Assembly (NCBI RefSeq): GCF_000733295.1 | Contig: NZ_JPMI01000048.1 | Coordinates: 1-64,000 of the forward strand | Source: Archangium violaceum Cb vi76 | GTDB taxonomy: Bacteria; Myxococcota; Myxococcia; Myxococcales; Myxococcaceae | Direction of reading: 5' to 3' | Length of the DNA: 64,000 nucleotides | Translations under genes and position numbers: made by a program | The notes under the pieces: generated by a model | The model's input: the letters and a program-made list of their open reading frames with translations, nothing else | Told to the model about the DNA's origin: nothing | Databases searched by the model: none | In this document: positions 8,132-16,604 of the stretch, one piece after another | How the letters are laid out: each line of letters opens with the position of its first letter | Numbering within the stretch: the stretch's first letter is position 1

Positions 8132-9861
8132 TTTTTGTAGCCTCCTCCCCAGATAGACATGCCACCAGTGTGGTCAAATGAAAACGCACCGTGTTCGGAC
8201 CGCCCAACCAATTGCATCTTACCGACATCTTGATGGTGATGCCAGGTATAGCCCTTGGGAGGGTTGCTCGAATTCTGAAGTGCCGAAAGGTCCGACTCGG
8301 TAAGCCCGAGTCGTTTCGCTAGAGATGGGTCTTCTCTCGCGGCCTTTACAAGCGATTGATTCGACGCTTTGAAATGCGCTGCGTGATCTCTCGATCCAAT
8401 ATGAGAGTCATCGAGAGTCGTATCGAACTCACTCTTGAAGACAGGGAACCCGTCTTTATCGAAATGAACAGTATGCCCACCCTTGGTGACGTCTTGGTTG
8501 CGGTGTTTGTATCCTTTGTTCTGAATAGGATCGGGCGGATGCTTTGAACCTGGGAATGGTTCTATTTTGCCATCGGGTAGCAGCTTGGGTTTTCGATGCG
8601 CGGAACGACGTACCAGGGGGTTCCGCTTGTCCGTCACACCTTTGATGGTTTCATCGATCCTGCGGCGAAGCGCCTTCGAGAGATTTCCCACCAGCGTGGC
8701 GAGCCCATCCAGCTTGCTGAACAGGGTGGTGAGCACCTCTCCGGCCTTGCCCGCTGCTCCAATGGCTTTGCGCAGCTTGGACAACATTCCAGTGATGCGG
8801 GCGGCGAGCGCTGAGGCCCCAGCCGCGGCGCAAAGTGCACCGATGATGATCAAAATGATGGTGATCAGTACCTCGGGCAGCAGATACCCCTCGACCATGC
8901 CGATGCCTTCAGCCCAGAAGTTCGGCGTCATCATCATGATGACAGTCATGATCGTGTTGGCGGCGCGCTTGAACACATCCGTCTCACGCGCGACCTCGAT
9001 CATGTTCTGCACCCAATCAGCACTATCCTTGACCAGTGCTTTGATTAACTCCCCTGCCTCGCCAGGCAAGTTCGCCAGTGCCGCGAGTGCCGATTCAATG
9101 GCCGCAACCGACCCCTTGGAGAAGGCCTTGAATAGGGTCATCAACTGGTCACGCCGGTCCCACAACTCAGTCGCGCCATTCCACAGTTGTAGCCCCAGCT
9201 TGCCCAGCTCGACCGAAATCAAAATAATCGGTGAGGCTTTCTCATACCAAGGCAAGTCTTCGTACCAGGAGGCAACATTGCGCGCGCCGCTCTTGATGCC
9301 GTCCCATGCTTGACCCGCCACATCGCTGAGGCTGGCCCAAAAATCCACCTCACCTTCCCACCACGCGCCAAGGCCACGGAGCTCGCCACGGCGTTTCGCC
9401 TCTGGAACCGACCACCAGCCATGTTTCGACCACTCTGCAATCCATGGCTGGAGGATTGCTCGCATGGACGTCTCGAAGGTCGAGAGCTGGCTGTAGATCT
9501 GCTTCTCGAGATCGTTCGCTTGCCCTGGGTCGCCAGTCGGCACGAGCGCGATGAGTGCAGGGCCTGACGGGACACCACTCTGACGGTAGCCCCCCAACTC
9601 CGTGCGCACGTCAGCATGGGGCTGCCCATCCTCCTTGCCAAATGCGGACAGCCCCTTGGTTAGAGGTCCATCGGCCACAATGCTCCCCGAGACTTCAATG
9701 CGCACCTGACAATCCGTAACCGGGGTAGCCCACGGATCATCATAGACTGCTTGCACTCCGATCCAGCCCAGGCATTCCTTGACTGGACTGTCAACCGAGC
9801 CTGTCTCAGCTTCAGCGCTTGCCTGAGAGCGGTTGAGCGCGCCTGTGCCCGTCATCGCCAT
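8128..9861 (-). CDS. Polymorphic toxin with C-terminal WHH-type HNH nuclease domain (module A)
   Basis: A 577-residue protein built like a secreted polymorphic toxin. The N-terminal 150 residues have no recognisable domain. A Trp- and Ala-rich helical middle follows, with a strongly hydrophobic segment near residues 325-360 (LLPEVLITIILIIIGALCAAAG) that could cross a target membrane or need a chaperone. After a basic hinge (about 405-440) comes the toxin tip: HTVHFDKDGFPVF, then near residue 537 GYTWHHHQDVGKMQLV, a later His in RSEHGAF and DHTGGMSIW. This W-H-H ... L-V ... H ... H-x-G-G pattern defines the WHH branch of the HNH/endonuclease VII superfamily (colicin-DNase-like). It is expected to cut nucleic acid in competing cells. 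No PAAR, VgrG or Rhs gene is in the window, so the export route is unknown. Both flanking genes overlap it by a few bases. Confidence 0.82.
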   Translation of the reverse strand: MAMTGTGALNRSQASAEAETGSVDSPVKECLGWIGVQAVYDDPWATPVTDCQVRIEVSGSIVADGPLTKGLSAFGKEDGQPHADVRTELGGYRQSGVPSGPALIALVPTGDPGQANDLEKQIYSQLSTFETSMRAILQPWIAEWSKHGWWSVPEAKRRGELRGLGAWWEGEVDFWASLSDVAGQAWDGIKSGARNVASWYEDLPWYEKASPIILISVELGKLGLQLWNGATELWDRRDQLMTLFKAFSKGSVAAIESALAALANLPGEAGELIKALVKDSADWVQNMIEVARETDVFKRAANTIMTVIMMMTPNFWAEGIGMVEGYLLPEVLITIILIIIGALCAAAGASALAARITGMLSKLRKAIGAAGKAGEVLTTLFSKLDGLATLVGNLSKALRRRIDETIKGVTDKRNPLVRRSAHRKPKLLPDGKIEPFPGSKHPPDPIQNKGYKHRNQDVTKGGHTVHFDKDGFPVFKSEFDTTLDDSHIGSRDHAAHFKASNQSLVKAAREDPSLAKRLGLTESDLSALQNSSNPPKGYTWHHHQDVGKMQLVGRSEHGAFSFDHTGGMSIWGGGYKK

Positions 9862-10256
9862 GATTCACCCTTTGGCAGCGTATTCGTGGAGGGTGCGCCT
9901 GATGTGAGGTGGTCGGCAGCTCGGTAGATAGCCCAGAAGCGCTCCGTCTCGGGAGGGCAGTGCACACCAGGATCCGGAAATGCAAACAAGCGTACGGCAG
10001 TCGGTAGTTTGGTCTCGAAATTCGGACCGAACAACAGCTCCAGCACAATCAGTCGATGCAAATACTCCTTGCGTTGGAAGTTCTGTGCACGAAACCGGTC
10101 GAACGCGGCTTGTACCCGACTACGGAGTTCAGCATGGGGGGACTGGCCAAGTTCAACTGGAAAGTCGGCACGAATTCGGGCCGTGACCCGGTCGAGATAG
10201 GTGTGAACTGTGCTCTGGGCCAGTACATGGAGCTGTGTCTTGGTAAGAGAAAACAC
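9852..10256 (-). CDS. Small helical protein preceding toxin (module A; candidate adaptor or chaperone)
   Basis: A 134-residue protein with no family I can name. It starts at GTG (10256), with AGGTGAT as a ribosome site a few bases upstream, and ends inside the first codons of the toxin gene (10-base overlap), so it is cotranslated with the toxin. It is mostly helical with alternating Arg, Glu and hydrophobic residues. It is a paralogue of the gene that precedes toxin B (16605-17165): both read F-T/S-x-x-Q-L near the N terminus, then a Y/F-L/V-D/E-R-V block, R-I/V-R, a long helix ending in R-A, and a C-terminal hydrophobic strand E-L/V-x-P-N-F. The conserved position just before two WHH toxins suggests a dedicated loading chaperone, adaptor or second antitoxin; this is inference from context. 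Confidence 0.7.
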   Translation of the reverse strand: MFSLTKTQLHVLAQSTVHTYLDRVTARIRADFPVELGQSPHAELRSRVQAAFDRFRAQNFQRKEYLHRLIVLELLFGPNFETKLPTAVRLFAFPDPGVHCPPETERFWAIYRAADHLTSGAPSTNTLPKGESWR

Positions 10257-10668
10257 ATATCACCTACTGGAAGAAGTTGAATCAAAATCGCCCATCCGTC
10301 GCCCACCCGTTCTCACTCTTTTCCTGCGTCTGCGACCTGCTGAGGCTCCTCTTGAAGGGACCTGAGTCTAGCCTATTGGGTTGGAAGCATGTACGACGGG
10401 GTGATGATTCCCAGACAACAGGGAAAATGAAAGGTGAGCATAGGGCGGATGGGACAGTGTTGAGGGGAGAGGGCTGGTGCAGAACCGAAGGACGGCGTAT
10501 CGGCAAGAAAGGGCACCTCAAGGAGCGCACGAATCGGCCAAGTCCCCCTGCGGGTCCACTCCAGCCAGCACGCAGGTGGCCACCGAGTGTACACGCACGC
10601 GCCGCGCTCGGCTCCTGCGCATCTCCTGCGACTATGTCCAAGAACTTCGTGGACACGCCCCCAACCCC
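10257..10668. other. 412-base intergenic stretch
   Basis: Nothing codes here that I can support. It should contain the promoter for the minus-strand module A operon (start at 10256) and the 3' end of the minus-strand gene that stops at 10669. I see no convincing -35/-10 pair or terminator hairpin. The left half (10257-10500) is AT-richer than the right, as in module A, placing the composition boundary inside this stretch. Confidence 0.45.
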
Positions 10669-12921
10669 TCACTGCCCGCGCTTGCGGACGGAGATCTCCA
10701 CGATGAAGTCCGGGCCCCGCTCCGCGTCCGGCTCGGTCCGCGCCAGCACCGCGGGCCGGTCGTCTCCCGTCCACAGGCCCAGCAAGTCGTAGGTCATCCA
10801 CTGCGCCAGCGAGCGCGCCACCCGCTGCGCTCCCTCGCGTGACACCGTCGAGAGCGAGCCCTGCGCGTCCATCAGCCCTCGCACCAGCCGCGCCGGCACC
10901 ATCCAGCACTCGGCGCGCAGCGAGGGCGGCACCAGGAACAGGCAGAACGAGGCCTCCGTCTGCCCCAGCAGCCCGTCCACCTGCTCGCGCCCGAGCCGCA
11001 GGTTCTGTGCCCACTCGCCCCGGTGCTCCAGCTTCCTCGCCAGCACCAGCACCGCGCGCTTCGTCGTCAGGAAGGAGTCCACCTCCACCTTCAGCACGAA
11101 CGCCAGCTCCACTCCCGCGGGCCTCGCGTTCTCCGGCGCCGGCTCGCCCTCCACCGGCTCCCTCGCCCTCCGGTACTGGAGGTCCAGCTCCAACGGCACC
11201 GGCTGCCCCTGCGAGAGGAGAATCGACAGGTCCGAGCGGATGCTCTCGAACTCGTGCCGCAGATCCTCGAGCAGCCGCGTCACCAGCCGCGCCTCGTCCT
11301 CCCGGAAGTGCTCCGGGTAGCGCGCCGAGAAGTCCCGCTCCACGCGGCTGAACGCGCCCAGCAGCAATTCCTCCAGGTCCCGGTCCTTCAGCCACGTCCG
11401 GCCCCCGCCGAGCGTCATCGCCCCGGCGGCCCTCAAGTGGCGCAGCGCCCCCGTCAGCGTCGCGGGCGTCGCCGGCTCGGGCGCGGACTCCGCCCCGTGG
11501 GTCAGCCACGCGTTGATGGCCCGCACACGGAAGCGCACGCGCGTGGACGGGTGCTCGCCCAGCCGGCGCAACTGCCGCCGGTCCGTGCCCGTCTTCACCA
11601 GCGACAGCGTCACCAGCTCGGCCTCCGAGGCCGCCGCGTCCGGCGCGCACCACAGGAAGAACTCGATGGCCGCCTTGCGCAACACCGGCTTCTTCGCGAA
11701 CCGCCGCGTCACCTCCTGCCTCCACGCCGCCAGCTCGTCCGCTCCGGGCCGCCGCTCCGACTCCACCCGCGGCCACAGGTCCGCGCACTCCTCCGCCAGC
11801 CAGTACAGCGCCTCCGCCACCGGCAGCTCGCGCACCCGCTCCCGCGCCTGGTTCCTCCGCTCGAAGGCATCCTCCGAGCCCTGCCGCAGCCCCACCCGGA
11901 AGATGCGCTCCTCCAGCCACAGCAACACCAGCGCCAGCCCCGGCTCCGCCTTCGGCTTCAGGTGCTCCCAGCACTTGTCCGCCACCACCCGGTGCCGCTC
12001 GAGCTCCTTGTCCTCGTGGATGCTGGCCACCAGCGCCTGCAGGGCGCCTCGCAGGCCCTCCACCGGCGCCTCGAAGTACACCAGCAGCTCACTCAGGCTC
12101 TCGATGACCGCCAACGCGCCTCCCTCTTCGAGGTTCCTGGTCAGCAGCAGGCTCGCCCGCGTGCACCAGCGCGCCTCGCCCTTCCCGCTCGCGTAGCTCC
12201 CCAGGAAGCCGCGCAGCTCACTCCGGCCCTCGGGCGACGCCACCATCTGGAAGAGCTTCTCCTCCAGCACGTCCCGGCACTCGCGCCACGGAATCCGCGC
12301 CGCCCGCTCCCGGATGAAGGCCACCAGCTTGTCCCGGCCCTCGCGCAGGTGCGGCAGCAGCGCCCGGAGCTGATCCAACCGCCCGATGACCCGCTTCTCC
12401 GAGCCCAAGAGGAACTTCAGGTCCAGCTCCACCGTGTCGTGGAAGCGCAGCACCCGGCCGTCGAACGTGCAGCGCACGCCGCTCACCAGCTCCGTCAACG
12501 CCTCGGGGTGGCGCTTGAGGTAGCGCGTCAGCACCTTGGAGACCTCGGCGCCCACCTGCTCCATGAGCGGCCCCACGGCCTCCGCCTGGCCCTGAGCATT
12601 CAACGCCAGGACGAGCTGCTCCCGCCGGGAGATGAGCCGGTGGAGCAGCTCCCTCGGGGGCGCCGTGTAGGGCCACAGCAGCTCGCCGCCGTGGGCCAGC
12701 AGGAACAGCAGCTCGCCCGGAGAGCGCTCGCCGGAGTCCAGCCGGGACCAGGCCGCCGTCTGCGCCATCTCGCGCTCGTCCAGGGTGGCGCTCCGCACCC
12801 ACTCGGCGAGCTGCTCCGACCACCGCGGACGCGACGACAGCACGGCGTCGGGGCTGGCCCCCGTCACCTGCTCATAGAGCGCCTGGATGGATTCAGGCCA
12901 CCTGTCGTCACCCGGTTGCAT
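10669..12921 (-). CDS. Conserved-looking hypothetical protein, 750 residues
   Basis: I do not recognise this protein. It has no signal peptide, no hydrophobic segment long enough to span a membrane and no nucleotide-binding motif. It is almost entirely helical, rich in Leu, Arg, Glu and Ala, with repeated blocks of the form L-x-x-L-x-x-R-x-x-x-L that hint at an alpha-solenoid. The last 150 residues change character to beta-rich: ELDLQYRRARE, VELAFVLKVEVDSFLTTKRAVLVLARKL, FCLFLVPPSLR, and end GPDFIVEISVRKRGQ. It probably belongs to one transcription unit with the acyltransferase gene, whose stop is 16 bases upstream of this ATG. Codon use is typical of the genome, so it is likely native. Its place between two toxin modules may be coincidental. 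Confidence 0.72.
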   Translation of the reverse strand: MQPGDDRWPESIQALYEQVTGASPDAVLSSRPRWSEQLAEWVRSATLDEREMAQTAAWSRLDSGERSPGELLFLLAHGGELLWPYTAPPRELLHRLISRREQLVLALNAQGQAEAVGPLMEQVGAEVSKVLTRYLKRHPEALTELVSGVRCTFDGRVLRFHDTVELDLKFLLGSEKRVIGRLDQLRALLPHLREGRDKLVAFIRERAARIPWRECRDVLEEKLFQMVASPEGRSELRGFLGSYASGKGEARWCTRASLLLTRNLEEGGALAVIESLSELLVYFEAPVEGLRGALQALVASIHEDKELERHRVVADKCWEHLKPKAEPGLALVLLWLEERIFRVGLRQGSEDAFERRNQARERVRELPVAEALYWLAEECADLWPRVESERRPGADELAAWRQEVTRRFAKKPVLRKAAIEFFLWCAPDAAASEAELVTLSLVKTGTDRRQLRRLGEHPSTRVRFRVRAINAWLTHGAESAPEPATPATLTGALRHLRAAGAMTLGGGRTWLKDRDLEELLLGAFSRVERDFSARYPEHFREDEARLVTRLLEDLRHEFESIRSDLSILLSQGQPVPLELDLQYRRAREPVEGEPAPENARPAGVELAFVLKVEVDSFLTTKRAVLVLARKLEHRGEWAQNLRLGREQVDGLLGQTEASFCLFLVPPSLRAECWMVPARLVRGLMDAQGSLSTVSREGAQRVARSLAQWMTYDLLGLWTGDDRPAVLARTEPDAERGPDFIVEISVRKRGQ

Positions 12922-12937
12922 GGTCGAGCACGGAAGC

Positions 12938-14275
12938 TCACTGCTCTGCTACCACAGCTGATGGCGCTCCGCCCTGGTCCAGTCGCGGCTGGTACTCCCC
13001 GGCCAGTTTCTCCACCTCGGCCGCCAGGCGCTCCCCTTCGGTGAGCAGCCTCGCCTTGAGCCGCCCCCGGCTGCCCAGCGTGAAGAACACGGCCACGTCA
13101 TGCAGCAACACCTGCCAGCGATCGGAGAAGTACAGTGTGAAGAGCGCCAGCGGCGGCACGCCCAGCAGCGCCGTCAGCCCCAGCGGCGCCCCGCTCCACA
13201 GCCACGCCCCCACCGTCAGCGCCCCCCACCACGCCAGCGCCACCACCAGCGCCACGAGGAACTTCACCGTCGCCTGGACGTCCAGCTCGGCCTTGCGGCT
13301 GGCCCACCTCGGCAGCAGGTACGGCACGTAGAAGAGCCCCAGCCCCAGGGCGAACAGCGGCATGCCGAACACCAGCATCAGCAGGTTCTTCGCCACGAAG
13401 CGCGCCACCGGGCCCGTCCGGTACTCCAGCGCCAGGTCCGTGGGGTCCGCCCGCACCAGCTCCAGCCGGCGCAGGAAGGACACCATCTCGCCCCGCACCC
13501 GCTCGAAGCGCTCGGGCTGCTCGGAGCGGAAGAGTTGCAGGCCCCGCGCCCAGTTGCGCAGCCGATCGGGATCCCTCGCCTCCTTCTTCCGGAAGGCGAA
13601 GAGCTGCTCGGCCAACTGGATGAGCGGTAGATCCTCCCACTTGTCCAGGTTGAGCGTCACGGCGCGGAGCCCCTCGGCGACGCGCTCCGTGAGCCGGCGC
13701 ACCGAGTCGTTCTCGCCCGCCGCGTCCGCCGGGAGGAAGTCCATCACCTCGATGGGGGTGCCCATCTCGATGAGCACCTCGCTGTGGAACAGGTTCTTGT
13801 CCGCGTAGGTGAGGCCCACCGGGACGATGCGCACCGGAGCGCCCTGCTTCGCCGCCCCGAGCGCGATGCGCGCCGCCCCCGTCTTCAGCTCCGCCAGCGA
13901 GGGCTCCGAGTGGCTCTTGCCCTCGGGGAAGAGGGTGATGGCCCGGCCGGCCACGAGTGCCCCGCGCGCCGCGTCCAGCGTCCCCTCGTTCTTGCCCATC
14001 TGCGAGGGGTCATCCTGCTTGCGGTACACCGGCAGCGCCCCGAGCCCCTTGAGCAGCCAGCCGATGACGGGAAGGCGGAAGAGCGGCTCCTTGGCCAGGA
14101 ACGTCACGTGCCGGCGCGTGAGGATGAAGACGAGCGCCGGATCGATGAGCCCATTGGGGTGGTTGCCCACGAACATGACCGGGCCCTCGGGCTCGGCCGA
14201 GGGCGCATTCACCTTCACCCGGTAGAAGAGCCGAAGCGCCAGGGCCACCACCGCACGCACGATGCTGTAGAACAC
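12938..14275 (-). CDS. PlsC-family phospholipid/glycerol acyltransferase with C-terminal membrane region
   Basis: A 445-residue inner-membrane enzyme of the LPLAT/PlsC family, which transfers acyl groups to lysophosphatidic acid or related lipids. I place the start at GTG 14275, giving (M)FYSIVRAVVALALRLFYRVKV, the family's usual N-terminal helix; a longer frame to 14365 adds an unstructured tail. Motif I is NHPNGLIDP (H-x4-D catalytic pair, here with the N-H-x-N-G-L-x-D variant of alkyl/GPAT-like members), motif II includes LPVYRK, and motif III is LFPEGKSHSEP. Past residue 270 an extra helical region is followed by three hydrophobic segments, around 320-345, 360-385 and 390-410, so the protein is longer than simple PlsC. 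The exact acyl acceptor is unknown. It precedes the 750-residue unknown gene by 16 bases. Confidence 0.85.
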   Translation of the reverse strand: MFYSIVRAVVALALRLFYRVKVNAPSAEPEGPVMFVGNHPNGLIDPALVFILTRRHVTFLAKEPLFRLPVIGWLLKGLGALPVYRKQDDPSQMGKNEGTLDAARGALVAGRAITLFPEGKSHSEPSLAELKTGAARIALGAAKQGAPVRIVPVGLTYADKNLFHSEVLIEMGTPIEVMDFLPADAAGENDSVRRLTERVAEGLRAVTLNLDKWEDLPLIQLAEQLFAFRKKEARDPDRLRNWARGLQLFRSEQPERFERVRGEMVSFLRRLELVRADPTDLALEYRTGPVARFVAKNLLMLVFGMPLFALGLGLFYVPYLLPRWASRKAELDVQATVKFLVALVVALAWWGALTVGAWLWSGAPLGLTALLGVPPLALFTLYFSDRWQVLLHDVAVFFTLGSRGRLKARLLTEGERLAAEVEKLAGEYQPRLDQGGAPSAVVAEQ

Positions 14276-14386
14276 GCGCGCAGTGTACACCGGGTGCTCG
14301 TCTCCCGGGCACGGCCCCTGCCCACCCAGCCCGGAGCCTCCGCACACTGCGTGCGTGGACGCCAATACCCCCGTGAGCGGCTCTCC

Positions 14387-15154
14387 CTATTTGAGGTAGC
14401 GGAAGCTTCCATCGAAGCCTTCGGGTTGGCTCCAATCGAACAAGCAGGCATCACTTGCCGGACCCCAGGGGTTGGCGTCCAAAAGCCAGACCCGCGCAGG
14501 CGCTCCATCACCCGCGCCGGTGTCACACCACACGTCGAAGACCGCGCTGCCAACATGACTGGCTCGCGCCACCCCAACGAAGAAGTCCTGAAGGGTCCGC
14601 CCGAGTTCCTCCGCCCTGGGCGCGAGCGAGTATTCGGGCGTGTCACCCCGGTGGGCGAGCTGGGAGATCCCCACCAACCGGCGATTGCGCATGAAGCAGC
14701 GAAACTCCTGCCACGGGGGGATTCGCACCCAGTGCCGCACGAAGAGATGGACGGGATGGCCCAACTCCAGGAAGCGCGACAGGTGCGCCCGCGTACGAGG
14801 AGAGGTCTGGAGGAACTTCAACGCCATCATCGGAGTCCGGGCACACCCGCCCTGCTCACGGAAAAGCGCCGAGTCCTTCGGGCTTCCCGAGCCGAGACGC
14901 ACGAACACGCCCTGCTCGACACCCTCCAACGCCTTCTGGAGTCTCGCGGCGAGCGAATGCAGGCCCTCCGGGTCCGAGGCGACGAGCCGCTCCCGCCAGA
15001 GAGGTGGAGTCACCGAGAGCGCTCTCGCCTCAGCGGGCGTCAGGGGAAGATGAACGTGGGAAACGGCCAGCGCCCTCAGTTCCTCGGCCCAGCACTCCAG
15101 GAACGTGGGCCGGATCCGCTCGAAATACGCGCGTGACCAGGACACAGGGCTCAT
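14387..15154 (-). CDS. CDC123/D123-like ATP-grasp protein (attached to toxin module B)
   Basis: A 255-residue protein resembling the CDC123/D123 family, eukaryotic assembly factors for initiation factor eIF2 that have an ATP-grasp fold; bacterial members exist and have been proposed to modify proteins. Signatures are FVRLGSGSPKDS (residues 84-95; the family reads F-V-R-L-S/G-S-R-S-P-K-D), the strand VRHWVRIPPWQEFRCFM (about 139-155), VGISQ, and the metal/ATP site FDVWCD ... VWLLDANPWGPASDACLFDW, with Asp226, Asn228 and Trp230. Length is shorter than eukaryotic CDC123 by roughly 80 residues, mostly at the ends. It starts 16 bases after the immunity gene of module B, so it is probably the last gene of that operon. 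Its role there (immunity, toxin modification or cargo) is unknown. Confidence 0.8.
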   Translation of the reverse strand: MSPVSWSRAYFERIRPTFLECWAEELRALAVSHVHLPLTPAEARALSVTPPLWRERLVASDPEGLHSLAARLQKALEGVEQGVFVRLGSGSPKDSALFREQGGCARTPMMALKFLQTSPRTRAHLSRFLELGHPVHLFVRHWVRIPPWQEFRCFMRNRRLVGISQLAHRGDTPEYSLAPRAEELGRTLQDFFVGVARASHVGSAVFDVWCDTGAGDGAPARVWLLDANPWGPASDACLFDWSQPEGFDGSFRYLK

Positions 15155-15170
15155 CGTCGTCCGCGAGGAC

Positions 15171-15734
15171 TCAGTCGATGGTCTTGAATCGGATCTTCGA
15201 AATGAACTCGGAGAAGGTCGGCGCGATGTACCCGAGGTTATGGAAGGGCTCCTTCTCCAGTTGGCCGGCGTCGAACCAATCGCGGGCCCAGAACCAGACG
15301 GAACCCGGCTGTTTTCCGCTCACGTCGAGCAGGAACAGGCTGCCTCCCGGGTCGGAGCCCATGGGAATGAACCCGCGTGCGATGCGTGGCTCCTCCTGGA
15401 CGAATTCCCGATAGGCGCCCGACAACGTCAGGCTTTCACTCCGTTCCTCTTCGTAGATGCCCGCCCAGTCCTCGGCGTTGAACAGGTAGTCCACAATCAC
15501 TTCATCCAGAGCGCCCTGGGGCGGACGGCCCTGCCAATCCACCGCGACCACTGGGTACTCGTCCGGGTTGGATGCTGTCGGGGGGACGGGCCTTCCACCA
15601 TTCACGTCCACCAGGAAGTGGTGATGATCGCCGGGCAGGCGGCTCCCGCAGAGCTGCTCGAACTGCTGGATTCGCGATGGCTGGCCGGGCCGCGTGGCCA
15701 CGGACTCGAACTTCATCTTCTCCCAGGGCTTCAT
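15171..15734 (-). CDS. SMI1/KNR4 family immunity protein (module B)
   Basis: A 187-residue protein of the SMI1/KNR4 (SUKH) superfamily. The N-terminal helix RIQQFEQLCGSRLPGDHHHFLVDVNGGRP carries the family pattern (L-P-x-D-Y-x-x-F-L ... N-G-G; here Tyr is replaced by His), followed by GFIPMGSDPGGSLFLLDVSG and VWFWARDWFD, the beta-strand core with the conserved I-G-x-D-x-G-G-x-x-x-x-L-D sequence, and the C-terminal FSEFISKIRF. The ATG directly follows the stop of the toxin gene with no gap. It is only distantly similar to the module A immunity protein, which fits the idea that each protects against its own toxin although both toxins use the same nuclease class. The CDC123-like gene follows 16 bases later. 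Confidence 0.9.
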   Translation of the reverse strand: MKPWEKMKFESVATRPGQPSRIQQFEQLCGSRLPGDHHHFLVDVNGGRPVPPTASNPDEYPVVAVDWQGRPPQGALDEVIVDYLFNAEDWAGIYEEERSESLTLSGAYREFVQEEPRIARGFIPMGSDPGGSLFLLDVSGKQPGSVWFWARDWFDAGQLEKEPFHNLGYIAPTFSEFISKIRFKTID

Positions 15735-16586
15735 TCAGAACTCCGGAGACTTGGCGATGCTCGCACCGCCAGAGTGAGCAGCGCCGCTGCCACCTCTCGT
15801 GATGGACTTGTCATGGACATCCTTGCGGACCAACACCATCGAGGTCCCATTTTCACTGTGGTGCCACAGATAACCCGGGGGACGTTTCCAGTCCTTGCCA
15901 TGTAGATCTCGCATGGCCTTGTCCGCCTGGGAGAAGTCTTTCGAGGTTTTCCCCCCCATGTCCATTTCGATCTCGACCTTGCCCTTGACGATGGGCGAGC
16001 CGGCCGGACCCGTGGCCTTGGTGAAGTCCGGATAGCCCTTCTTGTACTCGACCGTGTACTTGCCGTCCTCCGAGGTCCAGGTGCCATGCCCCTTGGAGTT
16101 CGGTGGCTTCCATGAGCCCGTCGTCGGCAGCTGGACATCATCGCCCCACTTGCCCTTCGCGGCACATTCCTCGACGGAGCCCACCGATTTGCGCTTGGCT
16201 TCCCGCACACGCCGGGCGGCCTCGCGGCGTCGCGCCAGCTTGTCACTGAGCTGGTCCAGCCGCTTCGTCACCTTGGCGGTGGCGTCAGCCAGTTCCTTGA
16301 GCCGCTTGAGCGCACGCGCCCCCTTTGCTGTCTTGCCCACGGCATCGCCCAGGTAGGGGATCAGGGAGATGGCGGAGAGCCCCGCGCCGATGAAGTCTCC
16401 TTCCGCCAGGCCCATGATGGTGCCAATGCCGTCGGAAATCGGGGTGGGATCGACGATTCCCGCGGCATCAACCGCCGCCTTGGCAGTCTCCCATTCCTTG
16501 CTCTTGACCAGGGATTGGAGCTGCTGTTGCGCCTTGGCGATTTCGGAATCGTATTGTTTGTTGACCTGATTGAGTTCCGTGGCCAT
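15735..16586 (-). CDS. Polymorphic toxin with C-terminal WHH-type HNH nuclease domain (module B)
   Basis: A 283-residue toxin, half the size of the module A toxin. Residues 1-40 form a charged helix (coiled-coil-like, NKQYDSEIAKAQQQLQSL). Residues about 45-90 read VDPTPISDGIGTIMGLAEGDFIGAGLSAI and SLIPYLGDAVGKTAKG, a hydrophobic pre-toxin segment very common before toxin tips in secreted polymorphic toxins. A basic coiled coil follows (95-135). The C-terminal tip has YTVEYKKGYPDFTKA, then near residue 238 PPGYLWHHSENGTSMVLV, followed by VHDKSITR and AAHSGGASI. This is the same W-H-H ... L-V ... H ... H-x-G-G nuclease pattern as toxin A. It abuts the immunity gene and lies 18 bases after the helical first gene. 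No secretion partner is nearby; the export route is unknown. Confidence 0.85.
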   Translation of the reverse strand: MATELNQVNKQYDSEIAKAQQQLQSLVKSKEWETAKAAVDAAGIVDPTPISDGIGTIMGLAEGDFIGAGLSAISLIPYLGDAVGKTAKGARALKRLKELADATAKVTKRLDQLSDKLARRREAARRVREAKRKSVGSVEECAAKGKWGDDVQLPTTGSWKPPNSKGHGTWTSEDGKYTVEYKKGYPDFTKATGPAGSPIVKGKVEIEMDMGGKTSKDFSQADKAMRDLHGKDWKRPPGYLWHHSENGTSMVLVRKDVHDKSITRGGSGAAHSGGASIAKSPEF

Positions 16587-16604
16587 GGATTCGTTTCGCC
16601 GGTG

